DNA from: Actinoplanes sp. NBC_00393
GTDB lineage: Bacteria; Actinomycetota; Actinomycetes; Mycobacteriales; Micromonosporaceae
NCBI RefSeq assembly: GCF_036053395.1
Contig: NZ_CP107942.1
Span: forward strand, 5,794,501-5,858,500
Length of the DNA: 64,000 bases
Direction of reading: 5' to 3'
Shown: positions 7,954 to 18,800 of the stretch, one piece after another
How positions within the stretch are numbered: position 1 is the stretch's first letter
Layout of the letters: each line of letters starts with the position of its first letter
Translations under genes and position numbers: made by a program
The notes under the pieces: generated by a model
Database searches by the model: none
The model's input: only the letters and a program-made list of their open reading frames with translations
Told to the model about the DNA's origin: nothing

Positions 7954-9911
7954 GCACAGATCACCAGAAACTGGCGAACTTCATCTGGTCGGTCGCCGAC
8001 CTGCTGCGCGGCGACTACAAGCAGTCCGAGTACGGCCGGGTGATCCTGCCGCTGACCGTGCTCCGCCGCCTCGACTGGGTCCTGGAGCCGACCAAGGACG
8101 CCGTGCTCGCTCGGCACGAGCAGCTCAAGACCGCCGGCGTGCAGAACATGGACCCGGTGCTGCGCAAGACCGCCGGGCTCACCTTCTACAACACCAGCAA
8201 GCTCAACTTCCGCGGCCTGCTCGCCGACCAGGACAACGTCGCCACCAACCTGCGCTCCTACATCGGCGGCTTCTCCCCTGGCGCGGTCGACGTGCTCGAC
8301 AAGTACGGCTTCGACGCCCAGATCACGCGCCTCGATGAGGCCGGGCTGCTCTATCAGGTGGTCAGCAAGTTCGTCGAGATCGACCTGCGGCCGAACGTGG
8401 TCAGCAACCACCAGATGGGCTACCTCTTCGAGGAACTCGTCCGGAAGTTCTCCGAGATCAGCAACGAGACCGCCGGTGAGCACTTCACGCCGCGCGAGGT
8501 CATCAAGCTGATGGTCAACCTGCTGCTTGCCCCGGACGAGGACGACCTGGTCATCCCCGGCATCGTCCGCAAGATCTACGACCCGGCGTGCGGCACCGGC
8601 GGCATGCTCAGCGAGGCACAGGACCACATCGAGGCGCACAACTCCCACGCCACCGTCGAGGTCTACGGCCAGGAACTCAACGGCGAGACGTACGCAATCT
8701 GCCGCTCCGACATGATGATGAAGGGCGGCGACCCCAACAAGATCGCGTTCGGCAACTCGTTCAGCCAGGACGGCCACGAGAGCGAGAAGTTCGACTACAT
8801 GCTCGCCAACCCGCCATTCGGCGTGGAGTGGAAGAAGGTCGAGAAGTTCGTCAAGGACGAGGCGGCCCGCGGGCACGCGGGACGCTTCGGCGCCGGCCTG
8901 CCCCGCATCAACGACGGATCGCTGCTCTTCCTCCAACACATGATCTCGAAGATGAAACGGCCGGAGGACGGCGGCAGCCGCCTTGCGATCGTCTTCAACG
9001 GCTCGCCACTGTTCACCGGCGCGGCCGGCTCCGGCGAGTCGGAGATCCGGCGCTGGATCCTGGAGAACGACCTGCTCGAAGGTATCGTCGCCCTGCCCGA
9101 CCAGCTCTTCTACAACACGCCGATCTCCACCTACTTTTGGGTTCTCACCAACCGGAAGAGCCCAGAGCGCCGCAGGAAGGTCGTACTGCTGGACGGTCGT
9201 GACTCCTGGACCAGGATGCGAAAAGGCCTCGGCGAGAAGCGCAAGATGCTAACCGACGACCACATCGCTGAGATGACCAATGCATACGTTGACGCACTCG
9301 CGATCGGCAGCGACCCCACGCACGCGAAGCATGGCAAAGTCAAGGTCTTCCAGACCGGTGACTTCGGCTATCACCGGATCACCGTCGAGCGGCCACTACG
9401 CACGCGCTTTGAGATTACTGAGGAAGCCGTCGCCCTGCTTGCTGATGCCAAAGCCGTCACTCGGTACGACGGGCGTCAGGCGCTATTGGCAGCGGGAAAG
9501 TCGATGATTGGTACGGCGGCGAGCAGCCGCGCTGAGTTCGCCATGAAGCTTGCGGTATTGGGCAAGCTTCCGGCCGCCGTGGAGAAAGCCGTGTGGGAAG
9601 CATTCTCGGTTAACGACCCAACGGGTGAAGTACAAACGGACCGCAGGGGCAAACCACTGCCTGACGCTGACTTGCGCGACAACGAGAACGTTCCGTTGCA
9701 TGGGGACATCCACGACTACTTGAAGCGAGAAGTCCTGCCTCATGTTCCCGACGCCTGGATCGACGAGTCCAAGACGAAAATCGGCTACGAGATTCCCTTC
9801 ACCCGCCACTTCTACGTCTACCAGCCACCCCGTCCACTCTCCGAGATCGACGAAGAGATGACGGCTTTAGAGGCGCGAATCCAGGCGCTGCTCGGCGAGG
9901 TAACGAAGTGA
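7950..9911 (+). CDS. hsdM: Type I restriction-modification system methylase subunit
   Basis: This is a 653-aa HsdM. The N-terminal helical HsdM domain begins DHQKLANFIWSVADLLRGDY, as is usual for the family. The SAM-binding motif I DPACGTGG is near residue 210 and the adenine-binding NPPFG near 287. The segment EHFTPREVIKLMVNLL just before the catalytic core is also typical. Start GTG 7950 overlaps the TGA of the previous gene (GTGA), and the 3' end overlaps hsdS the same way (9908-9911), so the four genes form one operon. With HsdS it methylates adenines in a split recognition site and protects self DNA. The family is certain; the target is not predictable from the sequence alone. Confidence 0.95.
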   Translation: MSTDHQKLANFIWSVADLLRGDYKQSEYGRVILPLTVLRRLDWVLEPTKDAVLARHEQLKTAGVQNMDPVLRKTAGLTFYNTSKLNFRGLLADQDNVATNLRSYIGGFSPGAVDVLDKYGFDAQITRLDEAGLLYQVVSKFVEIDLRPNVVSNHQMGYLFEELVRKFSEISNETAGEHFTPREVIKLMVNLLLAPDEDDLVIPGIVRKIYDPACGTGGMLSEAQDHIEAHNSHATVEVYGQELNGETYAICRSDMMMKGGDPNKIAFGNSFSQDGHESEKFDYMLANPPFGVEWKKVEKFVKDEAARGHAGRFGAGLPRINDGSLLFLQHMISKMKRPEDGGSRLAIVFNGSPLFTGAAGSGESEIRRWILENDLLEGIVALPDQLFYNTPISTYFWVLTNRKSPERRRKVVLLDGRDSWTRMRKGLGEKRKMLTDDHIAEMTNAYVDALAIGSDPTHAKHGKVKVFQTGDFGYHRITVERPLRTRFEITEEAVALLADAKAVTRYDGRQALLAAGKSMIGTAASSRAEFAMKLAVLGKLPAAVEKAVWEAFSVNDPTGEVQTDRRGKPLPDADLRDNENVPLHGDIHDYLKREVLPHVPDAWIDESKTKIGYEIPFTRHFYVYQPPRPLSEIDEEMTALEARIQALLGEVTK

Positions 9912-11110
9912 ACAACTATGTACGTGCCAAATTCATCTTCCGGCGACGTGATGTCAGGGGCGTAACGGCACCTCTGGCGTCAGCAACCAAAGCGGGTGTC
10001 GAACTCCGGGAAAGCCTGGAGCAATCTGTCTGGAACCCTGGTGATGACGTCTCTAATTACAAACTCGTCGAACCGGATGACTTCGTCATCGGTCTACGAT
10101 CATTTCAACACGGATTCTCTTTCTCCCGAGTCCGCGGCCTGGTGAGTCCGGCATATACAGTCTTCCGGGCGGCCGTTCCGATCGAACCACGCTACTATGC
10201 ACATTACTTCAGGTCGACATTATTCGTTTCGCGGCTAGCGAACATCGCACAAGGAATCCGGCAAGGCAAGACGATCGACTATGAGGATTTCGCCAGCCTT
10301 GAGATCCCGCAGCCATCCCTGGAGGAGCAGAGGCGTATCGCCGACTTCCTGGACGCCGAGACTGCCCGTATCGGGTCTTTGCTGACGCTGCGCAACCGTC
10401 AACGTGATCTAGTCGGGCAGCGGGAAGTGCAACTGGTGGGCGAGCACTATGAGCGGCTCTCGCAAGGCGGTGATGATGTCGTTCGCCTGCGTCATATAGT
10501 GCGCCGCATCGAGCAGGGCTGGTCCCCGGAGTGTGAGAATAGAGAGACGGAGGGAGACGAGTGGGGCGTACTCAAAGCGGGTTGTGTCAACGGCGGGGTT
10601 TTCGCTCGTGACCAACACAAGACGCTGCCATCCACGCTTGCCCCTCGCCTTCAATACAAGCTTCGCCGCAGAGATCTACTCATGTCCCGGGCCAGCGGTT
10701 CACTCGATCTGATCGGCAATGCAGCCGTCGTGGAGGAAGACCCTGGTCGTTTACTGCTGTGCGACAAGATCTACCGGATACAAGTGGATTCTACGCGAGC
10801 GACTCCCGAGTTCATTGCTCTAATGCTAAAGGCCCCGCAACTACGAGACCTAATCAGACTAGGAGTGTCCGGTGCAGGGGGTTTGGCCAATAATCTACCC
10901 GCTTCGGTTGTTCGCGACCTTCCTGTTCCTGCCGTGCCAGTGGCCCGGCAGAAGGAAGTGGTGATGGAATTCGCCCAACATCGAGCACGAACAGCATCGT
11001 TGACAGCAGCGCTTGACTATCAAATCAAGCTTATCGACGAGCGGCAGCGAGCGTTGGTTACTGCGGCAGTGACTGGACAGGTTGACGTTACGACGGCACG
11101 GGGGGACTGA
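9908..11110 (+). CDS. hsdS: Type I restriction-modification specificity subunit
   Basis: The 400-aa product has the two target-recognition domains (about 1-135 and 195-340). They are separated by the conserved central helix region (LEEQRRIADFLDAETARIGS) and closed by the matching C-terminal helix (RQKEVVMEFAQHRARTASL, then a LIDERQRALVTAAVTG-like end). The first recognition domain is short at its N-terminus. Base composition falls clearly within the recognition domains (for example around 10040-10260 and 10730-10900, with AT-rich third positions). This is common for hsdS and indicates domain exchange. It starts at GTG 9908, overlapping hsdM by four bases, and is followed after one base by the hsdR start. 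Confidence 0.93.
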   Translation: MNNYVRAKFIFRRRDVRGVTAPLASATKAGVELRESLEQSVWNPGDDVSNYKLVEPDDFVIGLRSFQHGFSFSRVRGLVSPAYTVFRAAVPIEPRYYAHYFRSTLFVSRLANIAQGIRQGKTIDYEDFASLEIPQPSLEEQRRIADFLDAETARIGSLLTLRNRQRDLVGQREVQLVGEHYERLSQGGDDVVRLRHIVRRIEQGWSPECENRETEGDEWGVLKAGCVNGGVFARDQHKTLPSTLAPRLQYKLRRRDLLMSRASGSLDLIGNAAVVEEDPGRLLLCDKIYRIQVDSTRATPEFIALMLKAPQLRDLIRLGVSGAGGLANNLPASVVRDLPVPAVPVARQKEVVMEFAQHRARTASLTAALDYQIKLIDERQRALVTAAVTGQVDVTTARGD

Positions 11111-11111
11111 T

Positions 11112-14100
11112 GTGAAGGTGCACGGGGAGGGTGCGTTCGAGGCAGCCATCGAGCAGTCGCTGCTCGACGCTGGCTGGTGGCGCGGTATTCCGGGGAACTA
11201 CGACCGGCAGGTCGGGCTGGACACGTCGGAGCTGTTCGCGTTCATCGGGGCCACCCAGAACGATGCTTGGCTGAAGCTGGTCGCCTACCACGGCAACGAC
11301 GTTGCTGAAACGCAGCGGCATTTCAGGGAGTATCTGGCCAAGCAGATCGACGAGCGTGGGCCGCTTGATGTGTTGCGGCGCGGGGTCAAGGACAAAGGAA
11401 TTCAGTTCCGGCTGGCGTACTTCAAGCCGGCTCACTCGATCACCGACGATGCGATGAACCTGTACCGGGCCAACCGGCTCACCGTGACTCGGCAGCTGCA
11501 CTACTCCGAGCATGACCAGAAGAGCCTCGACCTCGCCCTCTTCGTGAATGGCATTCCGCTCGCCACGGCGGAACTCAAGAATCCGCTGACCGGGCAGACC
11601 GTCGAGGATGCCAAGGACCAGTACCGCAAGCACCGGGACCCGAAGGAACTGCTGTTCGCTCGGCGTACCCTCGTGCACTTTGCCGTTGATCCTGATTTGG
11701 TCTTCGTGACCACGAAGCTGGCGGGAGAGAACACCCGGTTCCTGCCGTTCAACACCGGGTCCGAAGGGCCCGGGGTGTCCGGCGGCGCGGGCAACCCGGC
11801 GGCCGTGGGGTACCGGACCGCCTACCTGTGGGAGCAGATCTGGCATCCGGACACCTGGATGGACCTGGTCCGGCGGTTCCTGCACACGAACAAGGAGTCG
11901 CGGGCGCTGATCTTCCCGCGCTACCACCAGTGGCACGCGGTCACCGCGCTAACCGACCACGCCGCCGCGCACGGTTCCGGAGACAACTACCTGGTCATGC
12001 ACTCGGCCGGGTCGGGCAAGTCGAACACGATCGCCTGGCTGGCACACCGGCTGTCCAGCCTGCACACCACCCGGGCGATCCCGGAGAAGAACGTCAAGGC
12101 GAACGAGCCGGTCTTCGACAAGGTCATCATCATCACCGACCGGGTGGTGCTGGACCGGCAGTTGCAGGACACGGTGTTCCAGTTCGAGCACGTGCCGGGC
12201 GTGGTGCAGCGCATCGACAAGGACTCCAGCCAGCTCGCCGCCGCGCTGAGCGGGGAGACGGCCAAGGTCGTCATCAGCACGATGCAGAAGTTCGGCTTCA
12301 TCCTGGAGAAGGTTGACGGGCTGCGTGGTAAGCGGTTCGCGGTGGTCGTGGACGAGGCGCACTCGTCGCAGTCCGGGGACAACGCGGCCGCGTTGAAGAA
12401 GGTGCTGCTGCGAAAGGGCAGCGACGACATCGACGACGACGGTGACCTGCTGACCGCGTCGGCGCTGGCCCGCGGCCGGCACGAGACGCTGTCGTACTTC
12501 GCGTTCACAGCCACGCCGAAGCCGAAGACCCTGGAGCTGTTCGGGACGCTGGGTGCGGACGGGAACATGCACCCGTTCCACACGTACTCAATGCGGCAGG
12601 CGATCGAGGAAGGCTTCATCCTCGACGTGCTGCGGCAGTACGTGACCTACAAGTCGTACTGGAAGCTGGCCAACCAGAACCCGGACGACCCGGAGGTGGA
12701 CCCGAAGAAGGCGGCGTCGCAGCTGGCCCGGTTCGCGGTGCTGCACCCGACGATGATGGCGCAGAAGGCGGAGATCATCGTCGAGCACTTCCGCAAGCAC
12801 ACTGCGCCGCGGCTGGGCGGGCGGGCAAAGGCGATGGTGGTGACCGGGTCGCGGGAGGCGGCGGCCAAGCTCTACACCGCGATCAAGAAATACCTCGAGA
12901 CCAACGGCTACGCCGGGTGCGAGCCGCTCGTCGCGTTCTCCGGCGATCTGAGCCTCGACGGCGTCGAGGTGACCGAGGCGCGGATGAACGGCTTCGGCGA
13001 GAGCGAGCTGCCGGAGCGGTTCGGATACACAGCCGCCGACGACAAACACGCGGGCACGCCGAAGGCCAAGCAGGACCGCGAGTACAAGATCCTGGTGGTG
13101 GCGGAGAAGTACCAGACCGGCTTCGACCAGCCGCTGCTTACCACGATGTACGTGGACAAGCCGCTCAAGGGGGTGGCCGCGGTGCAGACCCTGTCCCGGC
13201 TCAACCGGACCCATCCGCTCAAGGCGCAGGGTGACGTGTTCGTGCTGGACTTCGTCAACGAGGCCGCCGACATCACCGACCAGTTCAAGCCGTACTTCGA
13301 GACCGCCGCGACGATCCCGACCGACCCGAACCTGCTCTACACGGCGGAGAACGCGGTCATGTCGTACGCCCTGCTGGTCGGCTCGGAGATGCAGGCGTAC
13401 GTCGAAGCCCTGCTCGAAGCCGAAGGCAAGGCGAAGACCGACGCCGCGCTGCAGAAGGCGCATGCCGCGCTGTACCGCTTCACCGACCCGGCGCGCGACC
13501 GCTACGTCGCGCTCGCCGCCGACGACCCGGAAGCCGCCGACGGCTTCCGCGCGGCGTTACGCGACTACACCCGGATGTACGCGTTCCTCGCCCAGGTGGT
13601 GCCCTACCAGGACGCCGACCTGGAACGGCTGTACCTGTACGGGCGGGCGCTGCTGAACCGGCTGCCGCGGCGGCAGGACCCGTCGGTGGACATCGGCGAG
13701 GTGCAGCTGACCCACCTGCGGGTGAGCAAGACCGGTACGCACGACGCGTCGCTGGAGGCCGAGGGTGAGCAGATGCTGCCCGGCTTCACCGGTGGGGGCG
13801 CCGGGCCGAAGAACGACCCGGACAAGGTGGCGCTGTCCGATCTGATCGACGAGCTGAACGACCGGTTCGGGATGGGGCTCGGCGAGGCCGACAAGGTCTG
13901 GTTCGAGCAGCAGGTCGTGGCGCTCGCCGAGGACGGCGCGGTGGAGGCCGCCGCGCTTGTCAATGACGAAAGCAACTTCGGGGTGGTGTGCGAGAAGCGC
14001 ATCGAGGATGTGATCCTGTCTCGGCACGACGACAACGGAAAGCTGATGCAGCGTTACCTGGACGATCCGACGCTGCGCAGCCACATGAACCAGTTCGCGC

Positions 14101-14147
14101 GTAGCCAGGCGTACCGGCTGATTCGCCGGAGGCACGGCATCACGTGA
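11112..14147 (+). CDS. hsdR: Type I restriction endonuclease subunit R
   Basis: This 1011-aa translocase-nuclease has an N-terminal PD-(D/E)xK-type domain with AELKNPLTG near residues 155-165. The helicase-like motor contains Walker A HSAGSGKSN near 298-306, DEAH near 415, the FTATPK motif near 467, and the later motifs KYQTGFDQPLL and LSRLNRTHP. A C-terminal helical HsdM-contact region follows. The GTG at 11112 is chosen over an upstream in-frame start because GGGGGA (11101-11106) lies at a good distance before it and because it begins just after the hsdS stop. Together with hsdM and hsdS it gives a complete type I RM enzyme that cuts unmodified DNA. Confidence 0.95.
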   Translation: MKVHGEGAFEAAIEQSLLDAGWWRGIPGNYDRQVGLDTSELFAFIGATQNDAWLKLVAYHGNDVAETQRHFREYLAKQIDERGPLDVLRRGVKDKGIQFRLAYFKPAHSITDDAMNLYRANRLTVTRQLHYSEHDQKSLDLALFVNGIPLATAELKNPLTGQTVEDAKDQYRKHRDPKELLFARRTLVHFAVDPDLVFVTTKLAGENTRFLPFNTGSEGPGVSGGAGNPAAVGYRTAYLWEQIWHPDTWMDLVRRFLHTNKESRALIFPRYHQWHAVTALTDHAAAHGSGDNYLVMHSAGSGKSNTIAWLAHRLSSLHTTRAIPEKNVKANEPVFDKVIIITDRVVLDRQLQDTVFQFEHVPGVVQRIDKDSSQLAAALSGETAKVVISTMQKFGFILEKVDGLRGKRFAVVVDEAHSSQSGDNAAALKKVLLRKGSDDIDDDGDLLTASALARGRHETLSYFAFTATPKPKTLELFGTLGADGNMHPFHTYSMRQAIEEGFILDVLRQYVTYKSYWKLANQNPDDPEVDPKKAASQLARFAVLHPTMMAQKAEIIVEHFRKHTAPRLGGRAKAMVVTGSREAAAKLYTAIKKYLETNGYAGCEPLVAFSGDLSLDGVEVTEARMNGFGESELPERFGYTAADDKHAGTPKAKQDREYKILVVAEKYQTGFDQPLLTTMYVDKPLKGVAAVQTLSRLNRTHPLKAQGDVFVLDFVNEAADITDQFKPYFETAATIPTDPNLLYTAENAVMSYALLVGSEMQAYVEALLEAEGKAKTDAALQKAHAALYRFTDPARDRYVALAADDPEAADGFRAALRDYTRMYAFLAQVVPYQDADLERLYLYGRALLNRLPRRQDPSVDIGEVQLTHLRVSKTGTHDASLEAEGEQMLPGFTGGGAGPKNDPDKVALSDLIDELNDRFGMGLGEADKVWFEQQVVALAEDGAVEAAALVNDESNFGVVCEKRIEDVILSRHDDNGKLMQRYLDDPTLRSHMNQFARSQAYRLIRRRHGIT

Positions 14148-14166
14148 GCCATCGCGGGGGTGACCT

Positions 14167-15711
14167 GTGCAGGCGGGGATGCGGATCGCCGACCGGTACG
14201 AGCTTACGTACCCGGTCGGCAGTGGCGGTATGGGTCAGGTCTGGGCCGGCTACGACGAACGCCTCGACCGGCCGGTCGCAGTCAAGTTCCTCAAGCCCGG
14301 CCTCGCCGTCGAGGCCGACCGGCACACCGTCGTCGAACGGTTCCAGCGTGAGGCCCGCATCACCGCCCGCCTCGACCACCCCGGCGTGCCCACTGTGCAC
14401 GACGCCGGGGTGGTCGACGACGAGTTGTACATCGTCATGCAGCTCGTGCCCGGCACGCTGTTCGCGGATCTGATCGCCGAGAACGGGCCGCTGCCCGTAC
14501 CGTGGGCGGCCGCCATCGGGGCGCAGATCTGCTCAGTGCTCGCCGCCGCGCACGCCGCCTCGCTGGTCCATCGTGACCTCAAACCGACCAACCTGATCCT
14601 GGGCCCGACCGGCTTGGTCAAAGTGCTCGACTTCGGCGTCGCCGCAGTGCTCGACGCCGACCTGCCCAAACTCACCTTGACCACCGACATCATCGGCACG
14701 CCTACATATATGGCGCCGGAGCAGGCGCTCGGTTCCTCCTCGGTCAGCTACCGCGCCGACCTGTACGCCCTCGGCTGCATCCTCCATGAACTACTGGCCG
14801 GAGAACCGCCGTATGCGGCCGACAATGCGCTGGGAATGCTGCACGAACACCTGGAGGCACCTGTCCCGCACGTCGCCGACGCTCGCGACGACGTGCCAGC
14901 GGCCTTCGACGAGTTGATCGTTGCCCTGCTGGCCAAGGATCCGCAGGACCGGCCCGAGTCAGCAGCCGTCGTCTACCGTCAACTTCTTCGCTGGGCAGCA
15001 ACCGACCTGTCGGGCCTGAGCCGGCCGCCGCAGGACCACAGCGCCGCCGATCCGACATCGCCGCACCGGTTCCCGTTCGGACCGATTCCCCGGGACACGA
15101 TCGCCAGAGCTCGGCCGGCCGCAGCGGCCGCTGCGTCGGCCAGCATTCCGAGTCTCGACGACGTTCACGCCGTCCGCGACCAGGCGCTGGCGCTGGCCGA
15201 CGAGGAACGGTTCGGGCAGGCGGCGGACGCCCTGGAGACGATGCTGCGGCGGGCTGCCCCGGTCTACGGGCAGCGCTCGCCGGAGATCCTGGAAGCGCGG
15301 CTCGACTACGCGGGCATGCTGATGCTGGCGGGTGACTTCCGTACGGCGCTGCCCGTCTTCGAGCAGCTCATCGTCGACGTGACCGCCCGCAACGGACCCG
15401 AGCACGAACTCGTCCGGGAGTGCCGGCAGCATGTGGCGACCTGCCAGGCCGAATTGGGTGAGGCCACGGAAGCGCTGCTCACGCTGCGCAGCCTCATTGC
15501 CGCCAGCCCCGGCCGGGTCGGGTTCCCTCTGCGCCACCAGGCGGCCGTGATCATGGCTGGTCTCGGCCGAATCCCCGAGGCGATCGCAGAGCTGGATGCC
15601 CTGCTCGCCGACATGCAGTCGACACCGAACCCGGACCAGCCGACACTCGCCGACGTGGTGGCACTTCGGCGTCATCTTCACCAACTCGCCGAAGGCCAGG
15701 ATTTTCGGTAG
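14167..15711 (+). CDS. Soluble PknB-like Ser/Thr protein kinase with repeat-like C-terminal domain
   Basis: The 514-aa product holds an active-type Hanks kinase in residues about 12-275: glycine loop GSGGMG (18-23), VAVKF lysine near 40, HRDLKP near 136, DFGVAA near 157, and APEQALG near 180. A Pro-rich linker follows (about 285-320). The tail of about 190 residues is made of helical pairs of TPR type (such as ALALADEERFGQAADALE and EILEARLDYAGMLMLAGDF). There is no transmembrane segment or PASTA domain, unlike cell-wall PknB, so it is probably cytoplasmic. It starts 19 nt after hsdR (GTG 14167; ATG 14179 is an alternative) and is followed 174 nt later by the SNF2 helicase. It may signal for the RM locus or belong to the helicase/Hsp70 group. 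Context supports defence signalling but does not prove it. Confidence 0.88.
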   Translation: MQAGMRIADRYELTYPVGSGGMGQVWAGYDERLDRPVAVKFLKPGLAVEADRHTVVERFQREARITARLDHPGVPTVHDAGVVDDELYIVMQLVPGTLFADLIAENGPLPVPWAAAIGAQICSVLAAAHAASLVHRDLKPTNLILGPTGLVKVLDFGVAAVLDADLPKLTLTTDIIGTPTYMAPEQALGSSSVSYRADLYALGCILHELLAGEPPYAADNALGMLHEHLEAPVPHVADARDDVPAAFDELIVALLAKDPQDRPESAAVVYRQLLRWAATDLSGLSRPPQDHSAADPTSPHRFPFGPIPRDTIARARPAAAAAASASIPSLDDVHAVRDQALALADEERFGQAADALETMLRRAAPVYGQRSPEILEARLDYAGMLMLAGDFRTALPVFEQLIVDVTARNGPEHELVRECRQHVATCQAELGEATEALLTLRSLIAASPGRVGFPLRHQAAVIMAGLGRIPEAIAELDALLADMQSTPNPDQPTLADVVALRRHLHQLAEGQDFR

Positions 15712-15885
15712 CGGCGAAGAGGATCCGGTACGTGGAGCGCATCAGCTTGACGACCGCGAAGATCCGCGCCCCGGTCACCTTCACATCAGCCGGAAGGCGG
15801 AGTGGCACCACCGCCGGTGAATTAGTTGCCGTCGGTACCATCACGGCCACTGTTCCAGGTCTCGAGCCACGCCGGAGGTAGAACC

Positions 15886-18800
15886 ATGACCGAAAACCGG
15901 CGGTATGAGCCTCCCAGCTCAGGCTACGGCTGGTTGAAAGATCTGGGTGTGGTCGAATGCCTGGTTCTGGGCGAGGTTCCGGACGAGGATCGCGACTCGA
16001 TTCAAGCCGTTGCTGGTGACGTACGCGTCACGACCAGTCGTATCGCGAGTCGCGAGTTGCACAACGGCGCCTACGCCTTCCAGCGCCGTGGCATTTGGCA
16101 AAGCCTGATCATGTCTATGGGACGGCCGGCGGCGCCCGCGCATGCCGGACGCGACCGCAGCATCGAGGACTGCGACCTCACATTCGCCCCGGAGCACTTC
16201 GACAGTGACTGGAGTCGAGCAGATCCCTTCGCGGGCAGCGCGAGATTCCGCCAGGGTGACATGGTCCAGTCCCGCGGCGGTGGCGTGATCGGGCGCGTCA
16301 GAGGATTCCGCCTTACGGCGGAGCACTATCAGTACGACGTCGACATGCAGGGCGAGGTGAAGACGTACAACGAGGGCAGTCTGGTGCTGGTCGAGGGTGA
16401 TCCGAAGGACCCGGCGTTCTGGTTGTCGCAGCAGCCGGCCAGGGCTTCCCATTTGGCACTGACGTTGACCTGGACGAAGTTGCGAAATGCGCTGACTGAC
16501 ACGCTGTATTCGTTCGGTTCCAGCAAAACCGTGTTTCGCGCCTACCAGTTCAAGCCAGTCCTCAAGGTTCTCACCGGCTCCACCGGGCGGCTGCTGATCG
16601 CCGACGAGGTCGGTCTGGGTAAGACCATCGAAGCCGGCTTGATCTGGAGCGAACTCGAACAGCGACACAGGCTTGACCGGGTCCTCTGCGTCGCCCCAGC
16701 GGTGCTGTCTCTGAAGTGGAAGATGGAGATGGAGCGGCGCTTCGACCGCCAGCTCAAGATCATTCGCCCTGCCGACCTATCTGACTTCGCTGACCGTCTA
16801 CGTCGCGGCGAAGACCCGAAACTGCATGGCGTCATCTCACTCGAAGCGCTGCGCGGCGCCGACAAGGTTCTGGAGCAGTTGGCGGAGCTACACCCGAGGT
16901 TTGACCTGGTGATCGTGGATGAGGCGCACTATCTGCGTAACCGGGAAAGCAAGTCGAATGCATTGGGGCGACTGCTCGCCGACTGGACCGACTTCCTGAT
17001 CTTCCTATCCGCGACGCCACTCAACCTCGGCAACGACGATTTGTTCAATCTCATCAACCTGCTGGATGAGGGCCAGTTTGGCGATCGGGGGGTGTTCGAC
17101 GCGCAGCTGGAACCCAACCGGATCCTCAACGAGGTCGCCGGAGCATTGGTGGACGGCGGCCGCGAGAAGCCGCGCAAGCTCCTGACCCGCTTGAGGGAGC
17201 TACGGGCAAAGCAATTCGGGACCATGGTCACCGGCCGGCCCGACTACAAAGCATTATGCACGCTACTCGACGTCGGCCGGCCATTGCGCCACGACGAGGT
17301 CGCTAGGGCCCGGCGGCTACTGGCCGAACTCAACGTGCTGAGCGGCGTCCTCACCCGTACCCGCAAGGCCGAGGTGCCCGACGATAAGGCTATCCGGGTG
17401 CCGTGCCGCATCGACGTGCCGTGGACGGATCAAGAGCGGGCGTACTACGAATCCGTCAAGGCCTGGTACATGAGCCGCGCGTTGGAGATGAACGTGCCAC
17501 CGGGTTTCGCCACGCAGATGCCGTTACGCCAGGCGGCGAGCTGCATTCCGGCGTCACAGCAGTTGATGAGCGAGCGCCATCCGAGCGCCTTCCTCAGTGA
17601 GGCGGCCGACAGCGAGGTGGAGGATTTCGACGAGGAAGGCGAGGCGGACCTTTCCGGGTTGCCGCGTGCCTCCTCGTTGACGGCACCCATACCGGTCGAC
17701 ACCAAGTACGAGCAGGTCCTTGCCGAGCTGCTTCGGCTACGCGGGCAAGGTATGCGCCAGGTGATGATCTTCTCGTTCTTCCGCCGAACCCTGGCGTATC
17801 TGGAGAGCCGGCTTTCCAGCGAATTCACCGTACGGGTGATGCACGGCGGAACCAATCCGGCCGAACGCGAGGTCATCATGCGGGAGTTCCGGGCCGGTGA
17901 CTTCGACATGCTCCTCCTGAGCGAAGTCGGCAGTGAAGGCTTGGACTTCGAGTTTTGCAACGTGCTGGTCAACTACGACCTGCCGTGGAACCCCATGCGG
18001 GTAGAACAGCGCATCGGTCGACTGGACCGGTTCGGACAAAAACACGAGAAGATCTTCATTTACAACGTCCACGTTCCTGGAACCATCGAAACCGACATTT
18101 TCCAAAGGCTGTACGACCGGATCGGCGTCTTCCGGAACTCGATCGGCGAACTTGAGCCGATCCTGCGGAGCGAGCTCGCGGAAATCACGAAGAATGTCCT
18201 AAATCCGCGCCTGCAACCGGACGAGCAACGGCGCGAGATCGACCGGGTCGCCGTGGCGATCGAACAGCGCTCCCATGAGATCGAAAAGCTCCGGTCCGCA
18301 CAGGCCCAGTTGTCCGGGCTCGACGGTCTCATCGTCGACGGTATGACCGAGCACGGCCCCGGCAACGGCCGTTTCATCGGCACCGCCGAGATCCGACGTC
18401 TAATGGACGAACTCGTCAAACGGTACGGCGGTCGCCTCGGCAGCCCGGACCCCGATGGTGTGTTCACCGTCATCGGCACGCCAAAGCTCGCCGAGCGGCT
18501 GCGGTCAAGCCGTGTGCCAGAAGGCGGTAGCCGCTGGTCCCGCTCGAAACTAGCCGCTTTGCTGCAGAACGGTGAGCGGCTGAACTGCACCGTCCGCACG
18601 GAGGTCGCAAGCCGTTCCGACGCCGAACTGTTGTCAGCTCGACATCCCCTGGTCAAACTCGCCCTTGAAGTGCTCGAAGGCGAGAACCTGGCACTTCCAC
18701 GGTTCGGTGTACTGGCGGTTCCTGGCCTACCTGCAGGCCGCCGCTACCTTGTCACCTTCGATCTTGCCAGTACCACCGGGTTGCGACCTTCCCTGGAGTT

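Noticed and set aside
15551..15850. Minus-strand 99-codon frame over the kinase end and the spacer
   Set aside because: It overlaps the real kinase 3' end and has no ribosome site. The first part looks protein-like by chance.
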